From Elgaria multicarinata webbii (lineage: Eukaryota > Chordata > Lepidosauria > Squamata > Anguidae), in contig NC_086172.1 in NCBI RefSeq assembly GCF_023053635.1, forward strand, positions 122,177,681-122,241,680: a DNA stretch of 64,000 nt. Direction: 5' to 3'. The notes beneath the pieces were generated by a model that saw only the letters and a program-made list of their open reading frames with translations, was not told the origin of the DNA and searched no databases. This document shows, in pieces, positions 36,201-45,958 of this stretch. How positions within the stretch are numbered: the first letter of the stretch is position 1; each line of letters opens with the position of its first letter. The position numbers and the translations under genes were made by a program.

Positions 36201-39200
36201 AATATCAAGCAGATATTTTTTTTTCACTGTGGTCCAATATACAGGGCATATTGTTCACATATTTTCTGTTTTAAAAAGTAAACTCTAGAGTGTACTCCAA
36301 TAAAAGTCAAATTTCGGACTCCTAATAAATTACACAAATAAATCCAAATATGCTTATTTTTTATAAGCTTGATCAATCTGTACGCTTTAGCTACAACCTG
36401 ATATATGAGCTTGGGCAATTTTGGGGGGAAGGGGCAATAAGGTATATTGTATGGAAAATATAGGCAGGGGAGCATTAATAGGGAGATAGGGCTTGAGATG
36501 GGGACATTCCTGAAGATCATGAGGAAACAAAAAGTAATTACTCAGAAGGCTGAACATTGTAACCTTTCACTGCTTGCATATGTTCAAGCATACTGCCGCA
36601 AGCATGCGGCTCTTTTAAAAATCACATGAAAATTCTATCAGATTCTGTGCAGAATGCAAATAGCTTTTCCGGTGTTTTTTCCTGTCTAAACGTGTACCCC
36701 ACGCATAGGGTTGCACCCTCTGTGACTGAACTCAGTCTTCTTGCTTTCAGCAGTACCCTACATTTAATAAACCATTGTCATTCATTGTATGCAGATGTAG
36801 GAACTCTGAAGTCATTTTTAAAGCCCTTTGTACTTGAAGATGTTTATAAAATAAAAGTAACCTAAATCAGTTTTGCTGTTAAAATAATTTTGATACTTGT
36901 TAGCTAATATATTCCTCTGTGCATATGTCTGAATGTTTGAGGAAGGATTGCTGACTGTCTTTTACAGTGATGACTCTTATTGGAATAGTGTTTCACATGG
37001 TGTATTTTTGAAATGAAGTAGATATAATGCCAGGAATAAAAACAAAGTGTCCGTTTTTTCCTCCCAATAATCCTCTATTTAATTCAGGGTGCGCCCCCAT
37101 CAAAATTCGAAATATCTTCATTAAGTGTCTTTTTTGGGTTTTTGGGGGGAGGGGTAATACATAGAAACAGTGTCTATTTTTAACTTGCTGCTCTTTGTCT
37201 TTTTTTCCTCCAGGCCTTCAGTTTGAGTTCATTAATCCTATATTTGGATTTTCAAAAGGAATGAATGAACTGCAGCTCACTGATGCTGAATATGCACTTT
37301 TAATTGCTATCAGCATTTTTTCTGCAGGTAATAAGCCTGGGAGTGTGCTGAAAACTTCAGCATGTTTGTGAGTTATTAAATAGGAATGTCCATCTGTCTG
37401 TCTGACTATCAATAGAAAGAGAGCATAGATCAGGAATCCTACAGTTAGTACTGGAAGATAATTTGTGCTGTGGTTATTAATTCATCTTCTTGAACTGTGG
37501 CTACGAATTAATCTTCATGTAAACAATTGAGATACATCCTTACAGATACACTCCTACAGTTCCTGATGCAAAGGCAGGGAATGTGAAAGATATCCTCTGT
37601 CATTCCATATATTAATTACTTTAGGGCTATACAGTGGTGGTGACTGGGAAACAAATAGTCTTGACTGTGTTGTGCGGAGAGGCTTAGCTTTGGAACATTC
37701 TCCTAGAGATATGGAATTGTGGTTGATTGATTTGTTTTTAAGACGTAAGCACTTGGCCCCCAGAATTGTGTCAATGTATGAAAACAACATCTGTGGCATG
37801 TCTACACAAAGGGTTTGGCCCGGGGTGGATTTGCAGTAGCGGCAAGTCATCTACATAAAACAGCTGCCATTGTGAAGCCGTCCGGGGGGCAAACCCTGGA
37901 AACTCCGACTTACTTATTTATCCCTACATTTTTTTGGCAGCGGAGGCTTGTCACAGCCCATTGGACACCATGGGCTGGACAGGGAAGGGGGCGGCCCCAT
38001 ACCTCTGTAAAAATAAATAAAAATAAAAATGGGGGTGGGGGAGGAGAGGAATGCGCAGCTGGGCTGATATAGATAATAAGATTTTTAAAAGGGGGGGGAG
38101 GAACAGGCAGCCAGAGGGAGATCAGAGGGAGGAGGTGGTTCACCTGGCATTCATCTCCTCGCATCCTCCTCTGGCTGCCTCGTTCGTTCCCCCCTTTTTA
38201 ATTTTTATTATCTATATCTGTGCAGCTGTGCAGACTCAGATAATATTTTTTTTAAAAAAAAAGGGGGGAGGAACGACCCCGTTCCTCTCCCCTCCCCATT
38301 TTTCTTTTTTTTTTTTATTTGTAGAGACCAGGGAAAGTTCTCACTTGCGTTCCTTACTGTACAGATTCCGGGAAGGAACACAAGTGTGGGAGCTAAGCAA
38401 CGCCGTCAAGACAGAGGCCTGGGTTGTGTAGGGATATCACAATGGAGCTGCTTCTCCTGTCTGGTTGTCTGAACACTTTGACAGAAAACATTCAGACAAC
38501 CGGAGAGGAGAAGCAGCTCCAGCAACTACTAAATAAAACCCAGCAAAAGCTGAGCACTTTTTCCATTGAGATAATAGAATTATTTGAGTCTTAAAATGTT
38601 TAAATCCCTTCATATACTTTATCTCAATAATTTTGACTGCTCGTGGATTTTATTTTGTACTGATAGTTTAGTTTTGTTATGGCCAAACAAAAAAAATCTA
38701 TCACTACTACAACAATAATCCTTACAACTCTACAAATTAGACTAGTATTATTTGTCCCTATATTGCAGTTGGGAGATTGGCTTCTCACAGAGTCCACTCA
38801 TTCTTTTTTAATTAAACCTTTCTGATGATGGATTTATCACAGCAGATGTGGAAAATTGGTTTCTGCAACATTAGTTATTCTGTGTGTTGTTTCTAAGCTG
38901 TATAGTGCATGGACAGTTTGTGGAACAGAAGGGTGAAGGGGCATGACATTGAAGTTTGGGTGTTTAACATCAGAGGGTTAAGTCTGACCAGTCTGCATTC
39001 AATTACCTATGAAACTTTCACTTGCTTTTTGGCAGACCGACCGAATGTTCAAGACCAGCCTCTGGTGGAAAGGCTGCAGCATAACTATGTACAGGCTCTT
39101 CATTCTTACATTTGTATCCACAGACCAAACGTAAGTGTCTGGGGAGAATGACTGTATTGCCAAAGCTATATGTATGGAAAAAAATTCTGATTATAATACT

Positions 39201-40651
39201 CTTTCTTTTAAGCTGTTAAAGTCCAGTGGATGGCATAGCCAACAATATTACACAAGTACTGTTATTTATGAAATTGTCGAATCCTGAGTCAGACCACTGG
39301 TCCGTTTAGTCAAGGACTACTTTGACTGCCAGCTGCTCGACAGTGTTTCAAGCAAACATCTTTCCAGTCCTGCTATCTGAAATCCTTTTATCTGGAGATC
39401 CTAAGCATTGGACATGGGTCTTTCAACATGGAGTGCTATGGGGTTATGGTACCTTGCCTGCTATTTAACATTTATTCAGTGCTCTTTGTAGCCACCTTGG
39501 GCTCTTTGTGAGGAAGGGCAGGATATAAATAAATAAATAAAAATGAATGAATGAATGAATAAATGAAAGGGACAGAAGAGTGACATAGGTGCTACTTATA
39601 GACAATAGGATCTTACTGAGAGACTTCCTGAAGCTATCCAACCAACATTTAGCTGGAGCTGCTGGAGACTGAATTTAGTTTTACTTCATAACCTTTGTTG
39701 TAGGGTGCTTCCAGACAAGACTTTTATTGTGCAGTGGCCCTCCTCATTCATGCAATTTTACAGGGGGCCCAAATGCCATCATCTTCCACGTGTAACCCTC
39801 CCATATTTTTCCACCACTTCTCCTGCCTTTTTTTTTCTTAGCACAGAAAATCATAAGGAGATGGAACTGCTATTATCAGTCTAGAAGCCCCCCTGGTTTC
39901 TGGGGGTAGTGGGGGAGGGTGGGAGAGAACATTTTAAAATATTTAACATTCTAGTAGAAGATTTGGAAACCAAGAGAATCCTTTGACAGGGTTGTTAGTG
40001 CTCAGAACAACTGAATTCTGTGCCTTGCCCAGGCTTCCTAGTTCATAAGATACTGGTTCCTAGTGCCTTATCCTTATCTTTCTTCCCCCTTGTCCCTTGT
40101 TTTGCGTTCTTTGTCTTTTAACACCTCAGTCTTGACAGTAAAATATTTTTTCCAAAATGTAAACACTAAGAATTTTAATTCATTGTGAAAAGTTTGCAAA
40201 GCAGTTTATGCAAGCATCTACAATTTGCACAATTTGTTTTGAGCAGAAAGCATAAAACATGGGGTACTTTGGCACAGCATGTAGCCATCCATAATGTTAC
40301 AGTGGCTGTGACGAATGAAGTTATGTGCTTGGCATAGGATTAGGTTTAATATTATTAATCATGCTGGTGTCTAAAATGCTTTGCTGTCTTATTACTATGA
40401 GGCTGAGTTATTATTAGTCCTCCTTCACAGATGGGAAACTGAGGCAGAGAAACGGATTTTTGGATCTGTCTGATGGCCTTGTCCTTTTGTGTGTTATTTT
40501 ACAGGATCATCTAATGTTCCCACGAATGTTAATGAAACTGGTCAGTCTTCGGACTCTAAGTAGCGTTCATTCTGAACAGGTGTTTGCTCTTCGGCTACAG
40601 GACAAGAAGCTGCCACCACTTCTTTCAGAGATCTGGGATGTCAATGAATGA
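29048..40651 (+). CDS. NR1H3: Liver X receptor alpha (LXR-alpha), eight coding exons
   Basis: A ligand-activated nuclear receptor that senses oxysterols, pairs with RXR on DR4 elements and switches on cholesterol-export and lipid-synthesis genes. Joining 29048-29162, 30670-30936, 33680-33888, 35017-35196, 36081-36180, 37214-37327, 39036-39130 and 40505-40651 gives 408 residues with every junction in phase. Residues 59-124 form the two-zinc-finger DNA-binding domain with P-box CEGCKG; the C-terminal half is the ligand-binding domain ending in the AF-2 helix LLSEIWDV. The histidine (SVHSEQ) and tryptophan (EIWD) of the ligand switch are present. It is LXR-alpha rather than beta because [24 protein letters not shown] and the C-terminus follow the alpha form, and because of probable synteny with the next gene. 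Human LXR-alpha has 447 residues; the difference is mainly a shorter N-terminus. Confidence 0.96.
29681..29886. mobile_element. Foldback DNA element split by an L2 tail
   Basis: The left arm (CTTTCCCCAAGCTGGTGCCC, TCCAGATGAATTGGACTGC) and right arm (GTTGCAGTCCAACACATCTG, GAGGGCACCAGCTTGAGG) pair well. The 3' tail of an L2 LINE in reverse orientation (29742-29812) lies between them, so the LINE tail is the later insertion. Confidence 0.75.
29742..29812 (-). repeat. L2-type LINE 3' tail inside a foldback element
   Basis: (TTTA)n, TACATTTTTATACCGCCC, AATAACTGAAGCTCTCTGG and GCGGTTCACAA are the reverse complement of the family tail. Confidence 0.8.
30016..30082. repeat. Short palindromic repeat (GCAATCCTAT family)
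   Basis: CACAATACTATACATATCTG, AGTTCAGTGGGGCTTAC and GGATTGCATCTT match the layout of the small family at 8018-8092. Confidence 0.45.
30231..30273. repeat. (GATA)n microsatellite
   Basis: Ten or so uninterrupted GATA units, in NR1H3 intron 2. Confidence 0.95.
30670..30936 (+). CDS. NR1H3: NR1H3 exon: DNA-binding domain
   Basis: Residues 39-128. A basic lead ([15 protein letters not shown]) precedes zinc finger 1 (C-x2-C-x13-C-x2-C, with P-box CEGCKG and FFRRS) and zinc finger 2 (C-x5-C-x9-C-x2-C), then [13 protein letters not shown]. All eight zinc-binding cysteines are present. The acceptor is TATATGTTTCTAG; the donor CAAT|GTAAGTG splits the codon for Cys128. Confidence 0.98.
31075..31255. 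mobile_element. Palindromic DNA element (MITE-like)
   Basis: ACCATGAACAAGCCAGG and ATGGTTTGTTGGGTTGTGAG on the left pair loosely with ACAACCTACGATTCAACAAC, AACAACAATCC and TTCTTGTTGTCGTTATG on the right. The exact ends are uncertain. Confidence 0.4.
32030..32130 (+). repeat. Diverged LINE tail
   Basis: GTAAGCTGCCTTCGAAGAGC, TTTTGCCCTGAAAGG and AATATTATAAATAAATAATA follow the layout of L2-type tails. Confidence 0.35.
32845..33176 (+). repeat. L2-type LINE 3' end
   Basis: It starts with GTGGTGGCACCCCGACTGTG, GAATGCCCTCCCC and ends CCGCCCTGAGATCCTAGTG, GGCAGGATACAAATG with (AATA)n. The coding part corresponds to RLWNALP near the C-terminus of ORF2. It is a different subfamily from 27746-28809. 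Confidence 0.75.
33680..33888 (+). CDS. NR1H3: NR1H3 exon: hinge region
   Basis: Completes Cys128, then [20 protein letters not shown], a proline/serine-rich linker ([11 protein letters not shown]) and [12 protein letters not shown] followed by [10 protein letters not shown]. The acceptor is GTGCTCTGCTTTTAG, the donor ACG|GTAAAA. The linker is where LXR-alpha proteins differ most in length. Confidence 0.97.
34157..34740 (-). repeat. L2-type LINE 3' end, interrupted at 34205-34471
   Basis: The left piece has TTTCTACGCCTCCCAATAGC and CAAAGCTCTCCGG; the right piece resumes with CTCTCCGGGCACTTCAC and A-rich text to about 34740. Removing the insert restores AAAGCTCTCCGGGCACTTCA, the expected tail. 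Confidence 0.8.
34205..34471. mobile_element. hAT-like non-autonomous transposon with exact 8-bp target duplication
   Basis: The ends are inverted: CAGGGCCGGTGC on the left and GCGCTGGCCCTG (34460-34471) on the right, with further pairing of CACCCTAGGCAAGG and GCGCCCTAGGCAGC. The octamer CTCTCCGG occurs on both sides (34197-34204 and 34472-34479). CAGGG ends with an 8-bp duplication are diagnostic of hAT elements. The core has no coding capacity. It inserted into an existing L2 copy. Confidence 0.88.
35017..35196 (+). CDS. NR1H3: NR1H3 exon: start of ligand-binding domain
   Basis: Exactly 60 codons, phase 0 on both sides, as in the human gene. It codes [40 protein letters not shown] and the nuclear-receptor signature region [17 protein letters not shown]. 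The acceptor is ACCCAATTGCAG, the donor GAG|GTAAGA. Confidence 0.98.
35197..36080 (+). other. NR1H3 intron 5
   Basis: Phase-0 intron of 0.9 kb with no recognised repeat or conserved element. Confidence 0.88.
36081..36180 (+). CDS. NR1H3: NR1H3 exon: ligand-binding domain, middle 1
   Basis: Codes [20 protein letters not shown] and [14 protein letters not shown], one of the most conserved parts of LXR. The acceptor is TGTGCTTAAG, the donor GCTG|GTGAGTG. It ends after the first base of a glycine codon. Confidence 0.98.
36181..37213 (+). other. NR1H3 intron 6
   Basis: Phase-1 intron of 1.0 kb; nothing recognisable apart from AT-rich text. Confidence 0.88.
37214..37327 (+). CDS. NR1H3: NR1H3 exon: ligand-binding domain, middle 2
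   Basis: Codes [20 protein letters not shown] and [17 protein letters not shown]. The acceptor is TTTTTTCCTCCAG, the donor GCAG|GTAATA. It ends after the first base of an aspartate codon. Confidence 0.98.
37999..38335. repeat. Large inverted-repeat structure with G- and T-rich arms
   Basis: The left arm (CTCTGTAAAAATAAATAA, GGAGAGGAATGCGCAGCTG, GATATAGATAATAAGATTTT, AGGAACAGGCAGCCAGAG) has its reverse complement on the right (CTCTGGCTGCCTCGTTCG, TTTTTATTATCTATATCTG, GCAGCTGTGCAGAC, GTTCCTCTCCCC, TATTTGTAGAGA). The arms pair with several gaps. It is probably the core of a longer DNA element reaching from about 37795 to 38435, but the outer ends are not clear. Confidence 0.6.
38443..38521. mobile_element. 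Near-perfect ~79-nt hairpin (mini-MITE)
   Basis: The left arm TGGAGCTGCTTCTCCTGTCT and GGTTGTCTGAA pairs with AGACAACCGGAGAGGAGAAG and CAGCTCCA on the right with only a few mismatches; the loop is about 17 bases. It sits inside an NR1H3 intron and so would be transcribed. No target duplication is evident. Confidence 0.8.
39036..39130 (+). CDS. NR1H3: NR1H3 exon: ligand-binding domain, middle 3
   Basis: Codes [20 protein letters not shown] and [12 protein letters not shown]. The acceptor is TTGCTTTTTGGCAG, the donor AAAC|GTAAGTG. It ends in phase 0. Confidence 0.98.
39268..39440 (-). repeat. tRNA-Ala-like SINE, degraded
   Basis: CTGAGTCAGACCACTGGTCC at the left and GGAGATCC further right match the SINE at 5622-5800 in the same orientation. 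The tRNA-like head is barely recognisable. Confidence 0.45.
39441..39550 (+). repeat. LINE/SINE 3' tail with (AATA/AATG)n
   Basis: GCCACCTTGGGCTCTTTGTG and GGCAGGATATAAATAAAT followed by a run of AATA and AATG units. Confidence 0.55.
40505..40651 (+). CDS. NR1H3: NR1H3 last coding exon: end of ligand-binding domain and AF-2
   Basis: Codes [38 protein letters not shown] and [10 protein letters not shown] before TGA at 40649-40651. Both the switch histidine and the AF-2 tryptophan are here. The acceptor is TGTTATTTTACAG. Confidence 0.98.
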   Translation, partial: DHLMFPRMLMKLVSLRTLSSVHSEQVFALRLQDKKLPPLLSEIWDVNE

Positions 40652-41440
40652 CCACACTGTCCCAGGGCACTGACCTGCTGAAGCAAACCCAGCATTAACT
40701 CTTTGCTAACAAGAAACTGTCCTTCCCTCTCCACAAAACTGAAGCAGTACAGAGGCCTGCGTTCCTGCAGTTTTTCTGCTCTGATGAGACAATGTTTAAG
40801 GCGAATGGGTTGGACCAAGTGATGTTTTAGTCTTTGATTTAATGTTTTCCAGAAGTGGGACAACTGAAGCACCTCAACATGGTAGAGATGAAGAATCCAC
40901 TCTAACAATTTCTCCAGTGGCTTTCTTCTTCCAAGCACCTTTCCTGCGTTTAATTTCAAGGACCCACCATCCAGACACACACAGAGGCTTCTCAGGAGTT
41001 TCAGAGGCAAGACCCTTTGCAAATCCATTTTGTGCTACTTCATGGGAATTCCTCTGAACTGAATATTCTTAATATATTTTGACATCCACAACAATTAGTA
41101 GAGAGTGGGATATGTAATGACATTTGTGGCTTTTCCTTTCTTTCTAGGGGGATTTGTTCCTTCTGCAAGCTGGAGCCATAAGAGCTATCTGTATGAACTC
41201 ACAGTTGGGCTTTGTTGACTTTTTAGAACAGGTCCTGTGGATTGGGAGGGTAGCTGCATCATAGATATGTCTTATGATTACCTTTTCAAATATTTCTTTC
41301 TCTCCCTACCATGCCCCTGCTTCTCCAAAGTACAACTGTCACTAGTATTTTAAGGCCATTCACATGTACAGCATAGATGCGTGCAGCTACTCTAAATGTG
41401 AAAGTGTACATCGCATGTATGTACAGTATACGTTCATGAA

Positions 41441-41517
41441 GCACAATCCTGTGTATGGATATTAAAAAGTAAGTTCCCTGAGTTCAATAGGGCTTATTCT
41501 CAAGTAATTACAGCCTT
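41441..41517. repeat. Short palindromic repeat (GCAATCCTAT family)
   Basis: GCACAATCCTGTGTATGG, GTTCAATAGGGCTTATTC and TAATTACAGCC; same layout as 8018-8092, inside the NR1H3 3' UTR. Confidence 0.45.
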
Positions 41518-42224
41518 ACTCTTTCAGTCACGTGGCGTTATAGATCAGTGTTTGCTGAAGGTCTGTGACACCTGCATTGCAAGAATGAAGAGTGTTCCCA
41601 GTCCTCGCCCAAGATATTTTGATGCCTGACACACAGGACAAGATGGTGCAGCTTCCCTAGTTCAGATATAGAAGCTGACTGGACTGGCACTTAATCTTAC
41701 TTCAACATTGGCAATGGAATAACGTCCATCATCACACCTGAAGTAGCAAGCTAGTTTAGGGGTCCCAGAACAGGCTGTATAGCTTTTACAACTCAGTGAT
41801 TTTTAAACAACTGGGAGGCTGTCACTATGGCTATCTGGTATCTGCCTCCTGAGGCAGTCACCTAACTAATGGTAGGGTTGGACCTGTTTGGAGCTATTTG
41901 TATGAGCCTGCAGTTGTGCTGTGTGTGTGTATTTGCCTATGTTGAAATAGTATTGTAAACACTGAATAGACCTGCAGATTGCATAAGTCTCAAAGGGTGG
42001 GACTAAATGTTACATGGAAATCTGTGTAATAAAATCATTTTCTCCCCTTCCCCCCTTCCCCCACACCCATTCTCTACTGTAAGTTTCACCCTCAAAACCA
42101 TATTTTCCCCAACAAAAACACCCAGGTGGGGATTTTGTTACATGTGTTCACATGCTTAATATTGCCCTCAGAAATTGTCAGGATGGAATAGAACTCAATT
42201 TGTCTATGTGAGGCATTAAGCCTA

Positions 42225-42378
42225 TGTACACCAGCCTATGGGGAACATGGGTGGGGGTGTGCTGTTGCATTTATGTCCTGACTTGTAGATTACTGGTCAA
42301 CATCTGGTTGGCCACTGTGTGAATAGAATATTGGACCAGATGGACCCTTGGTCTGATACAGCATAGCACTTTCTATCC
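42225..42378 (+). repeat. CR1-type LINE 3' fragment
   Basis: CCTATGGGGAACATGGGTGG, GGTTGGCCACTGTGTGAATA and TTGGACCAGATGGACCCTTG match the 3' end of the copy at 52600-53035. Confidence 0.6.
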
Positions 42379-42529
42379 AAGAATATTAACTTTGTTAAGA
42401 GTATGAAGGGGCACCCATCTGTTCCGAGACATTTGCTTGTGACCTTTTGTTTCTACCTTCACTATGCCAAGTTATTACTTAAGGATGGCCCTTTAGTTTT
42501 AATACCTATAAAGAGTTAAATATTCACAG

Positions 42530-42613
42530 CCTAATCCTATACAAACTAATCACACCTAAGCTCATTGATTTCCATGGGCTTCAGCACACTTACATTTGCA
42601 TAGGATTAGGCTG
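42530..42613. repeat. Short palindromic repeat (GCAATCCTAT family)
   Basis: AGCCTAATCCTATACAAAC and its inverted partner GCATAGGATTAGGCTGC bound the element, one of the cleanest inverted pairs of this family in the window. Confidence 0.6.
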
Positions 42614-43006
42614 CTAGAGAAATAAATTACTTGAAAAAAATACTGATCAAACTACCTGCCAGGATGTTTGATGCCTGGAATTAAATCTGAGATTCCCTGG
42701 TACACTAGTAGTAGGTGCTTCCTTCTTTTGTCAGGATTTCAGTTTGCTTGTCCTGCAAACATCCTGAGAGCCTGGGCCCATGAACCAGTGTGATTACTGA
42801 TTATGTAGCAAGTGCCATACCTATGGTGTTGGTCTTGTGTCTATTTTGCACTTGAGGTTGGTCTCTTTCCACTGGCCTTTACTCTATGAAGCACTTGTAA
42901 CAATTTGTAAAATCTGTTTTTATAACTCTTTGCAATTGCAAAAATCCTTATTTTTAATTCTGTATTTTAACTAATCCTTTGCAAAATGTTAATGTTTGTG
43001 TAAAAG

Positions 43007-43012
43007 AATAAA
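43007..43012 (+). terminator. NR1H3 polyadenylation signal
   Basis: AATAAA with T-rich text upstream and TTTTGACTGTCTC downstream. It is the last good signal before the Helitron and the next CpG island. Confidence 0.65.
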
Positions 43013-43030
43013 ACTAATACAGAATTTTGA

Positions 43031-44550
43031 CTGTCTCATGAAGAACCATTCCTGATGCATCCAAATAAACTCATCTTTTGAAAGAGAACTTCAAAGCCAA
43101 TTACTTCAAGAAGTGGAGACTGTAGGCTTGGGAAGGAACAGAAAATAGTTTGAAAATGATAACCATACATATCCAGAGCATCTTGGTTTGCTGCGTACAT
43201 TTGGTATGTCACATACCATAAAATGTTCATGTAGATAGTATGACAACTATATTATGTGCATTCTGTGGTTGCAAATCTATCTATGGGAGCTTTGTCATGG
43301 ACTAGAATGGGATATAGATTGCATCCTATTTGACCACAGGAGACTACTAGAGTGGAAAACTATTCATCAGAATTTCTAGGTTACAAAAAGAAAGGAGATC
43401 AAGGATTTCTAGCTCAATTTGTGTATTGTGTTGGCTCAATTTGTGTATTGGGTCCCATACTATTTTGTCTTAGGATGGACGTTCAGATTGTTAACTTCAA
43501 AATACTGCAACTGGACAGACCGCTTTTCTATGTGCTCTAGAATCAAAGGTTTGGAAGAGCTCAAGAGCTATTTAATCCAGCCACTTGGTTACACTGAAAA
43601 AAGTGCCATATTATTGACGGATATTTAATTTGCTTAATCTTTTTGTGACAGATGTAGAGATAATGAAATCAATCAATGTGTTTCTTATACAAATACCTGG
43701 TCCTGGGTTAATTTTTAACAAATAAGAAACTAAGCTGTCCAACTTTCACATTGATACTTAATGCAGAGTCAAGTAGGCAAAAAGAGGAGTGGCAGGAACT
43801 GGACAAAAAGCCAAAAGAAAAAAAGTGAAAGCTTAAAATATTGCTCAAAGAAGAAAATGTATTATATGATGTGACATGTACAACATGTTTTGATGTATAA
43901 GACCTTTTTCTATGCAATAATATAGATTTCACTTATTTAAGTGAACTTGTACAAGATATTGGATTAAGAAGAAAGGAACACGTCAAGTACCATACAATAA
44001 ATTTTCTATTTTAAGAATTATGTTTCGTTAAGATGTGGTGGAGTGGTTAGAGTGCTATCTGGGACTTGGAAGACTTGGTTCTAGTTCCCACTCAGCCATG
44101 ACTCTCACCCTAACTTGCTACTCACAGGGTTGTTGTAGGGATAAAAATGGAAAGGAGGAGGACCATGTATGCCACCTTGGCTTCCTTGCAAGAGGAAGAA
44201 AGATGGGATATAAATATAATACATAAATTGCAGGGGATCAGCGGGGGTTGCCGCTTCAAACAAAACTGGATGGTCTGATTTGGTTGTGGAAGGCTCAGTT
44301 GTGCCAACACATTGCGTCTTGTGCGTACTTGTGGGTACATGAAGAATTGGCTGAAGTGAACCGCAAGTCTTATTGTTAAGTATGTAGTATTTTAAGCTGT
44401 GTTTTATTATAAAGGATTTGCCTTTACTCCAGAAGATGGCAGCCCCATTGAAAAATGTGTGACTTATTTCAGATGAGTTATTTGCTGACTAGTTTTAAAT
44501 AGGATTTGGCTTTAAAATGTTAAGTTAAGGAACAATCTTAAGAATGCATA
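43031..44550. other. Intergenic stretch left of the Helitron
   Basis: No gene is visible. It holds a tRNA-derived SINE (44032-44227) and otherwise unassigned AT-rich sequence. Confidence 0.6.
44032..44227 (+). repeat. tRNA-derived squamate SINE
   Basis: GATGTGGTGGAGTGGTTAG, GGTTCTAGTTCCCACTCAGC, CACAGGGTTGTTGTAGG and GATGGGATATAAATATAATA repeat the order of the copy at 7662-7903. A short middle piece is missing. Confidence 0.75.
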
Positions 44551-44962
44551 TCTATATAAATAAAAATGTAAATGTTCGTTCGAAACAGACATTATATCTC
44601 CGAAAGTTCTTCACCGATTGCTTTGAAATTTTGACACAACGTTGCATTCGAATATGCAAGCGTTGTTATGCAACTATGTTCTATATGGGGACAAAAGTTT
44701 GTCTTAAAATCGAAGAAATAGGCCTCCTCAAAACCAGTCCTGCTGATCATTGTGACATCGCCAACCAGTAGGCCAATCCACTGCCTCTGCCTCCTCTCCT
44801 ATTTGCATATTCTCTCACAATTGGCTGAGTGAATATAGATGTCACACCTGTGACAGTTACACGTTCTGAAGAAAGGTAACTGCCAGGAGTTTCCGCTAAC
44901 CTCCTCACCGTAAAAACATCCTTTTTAAAAAACCAAACAATTTGCTTTACTTCATCCAAATA

Positions 44963-45958
44963 ATGCCTCACAGAAGATCACACTTAGGTCGTCGTACTCG
45001 CAGAGCGGAAGCACTGCGACGAGAAATTGCAAATCAGACTGAGGAAGAACGGGCATCAGCAAACGAGAAAAAAAGAAAAAGAATGCCTCAAATACGTGCC
45101 AAGGAACCAGCCAAGCAATGTTCAGCCAGACTTGAGGATGCACGATTGCGAGCACAGCAATCGCGTTCTACAACTTCAGATCTGCTTTGTTCTCAACAGA
45201 ATGAACGCGACAGGCTGAGAGTGGCTGAAAGACATCAACGAGAAACAGCACATCAGCGTCAAACTCAACTCCGTGGTAAACAATCACACGATTACAATCG
45301 CCTTGCATTCCGGTACAACCCAGCTGATGATTATAGTTTGAGGCGGCATGTTCACATCGGCACTATGACTGAAGTGTGTCCTTATTGCAAGGCTCTTAAA
45401 TTTAATGGAGAAACAAAAGGAATGTGTTTCGCTGCTGGAAAAATTAAACTGCCTCAACTTGGAGAACCACCAGAGCCATTACAAACTTTGCTTGCCGGAT
45501 ATACCGCAGAATCAAAGCATTTCCTACCTAACATCAGGAAATACAACTCATGCTTCCAAATGACGTCGTTTGGCGCAGAAATCATCACAGCTCCATTTAT
45601 GCCAACTTTCAAAGTCAAAGGACAAATTTATCATAAAGCCGGCTCCTTCCTTCCGTTTCAAGATAGTCAACATAAATTCCTACAAATGTATTTCATTGGT
45701 GATGGCAATGATGAATTGAATGCACGCTGCGGAATTTATACCGGCATAAAAAGGTCCATCGTTTCAAAACTGCAACAGCTACTTCACGAAAAAAACAATT
45801 TAGTACATTTGTTCAAAACAGCAATTGACATGATGCCATCTGATACACACAAGATTGTTATTCATGCTGACAAAACGCCTGCTGGAGAACATGTGCGAAG
45901 ATTCAATGCTCCACCTATAGACGAAGTGGCAATTGTTATAGTCGGAGATCAATCTTGA
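44963..45958 (+). CDS. Helitron Rep/helicase protein, N-terminal part
   Basis: An open frame of 331 residues from ATG at 44963. Residues 1-110 are very rich in Arg, Glu and Gln (MPHRRSHLGRRTRRAEALRR). Residues 139-142 start a zinc-finger-like cluster (CPYC, then CFAAGKIKLPQL). The rest is the Helitron-like N domain (FGAEIITAPFMPTFKVKGQI, FIGDGNDELNARC), ending at HADKTPAGEHVRRFNAP and EVAIVIVGD, where the intact protein would go on to the Rep domain. The deletion junction brings in a stop at 45956. About 1 kb with no stop suggests either a recent insertion or selection. Known Helitron proteins are usually well over 1000 residues. Confidence 0.9.
   Translation: MPHRRSHLGRRTRRAEALRREIANQTEEERASANEKKRKRMPQIRAKEPAKQCSARLEDARLRAQQSRSTTSDLLCSQQNERDRLRVAERHQRETAHQRQTQLRGKQSHDYNRLAFRYNPADDYSLRRHVHIGTMTEVCPYCKALKFNGETKGMCFAAGKIKLPQLGEPPEPLQTLLAGYTAESKHFLPNIRKYNSCFQMTSFGAEIITAPFMPTFKVKGQIYHKAGSFLPFQDSQHKFLQMYFIGDGNDELNARCGIYTGIKRSIVSKLQQLLHEKNNLVHLFKTAIDMMPSDTHKIVIHADKTPAGEHVRRFNAPPIDEVAIVIVGDQS

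Larger units (their letters stand above)
37328..39035 (+). other. NR1H3 intron 7
   Basis: Phase-1 intron of 1.7 kb. It contains a large inverted-repeat structure (37999-38335) and a near-perfect hairpin (38443-38521). The remainder is unremarkable. Confidence 0.88.
39131..40504 (+). other. NR1H3 intron 8
   Basis: Phase-0 intron of 1.4 kb. It holds an old tRNA-Ala-like SINE piece (39268-39440) and a LINE/SINE tail (39441-39550). Nothing else is recognised. Confidence 0.88.
40652..43030 (+). other. NR1H3 3' UTR
   Basis: About 2.4 kb from the stop codon to the poly(A) signal at 43007. It contains two short palindromic repeats (41441-41517, 42530-42613) and a CR1 3' fragment (42225-42378). An earlier AATAAA at about 42027 could give a shorter transcript. 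Confidence 0.65.
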
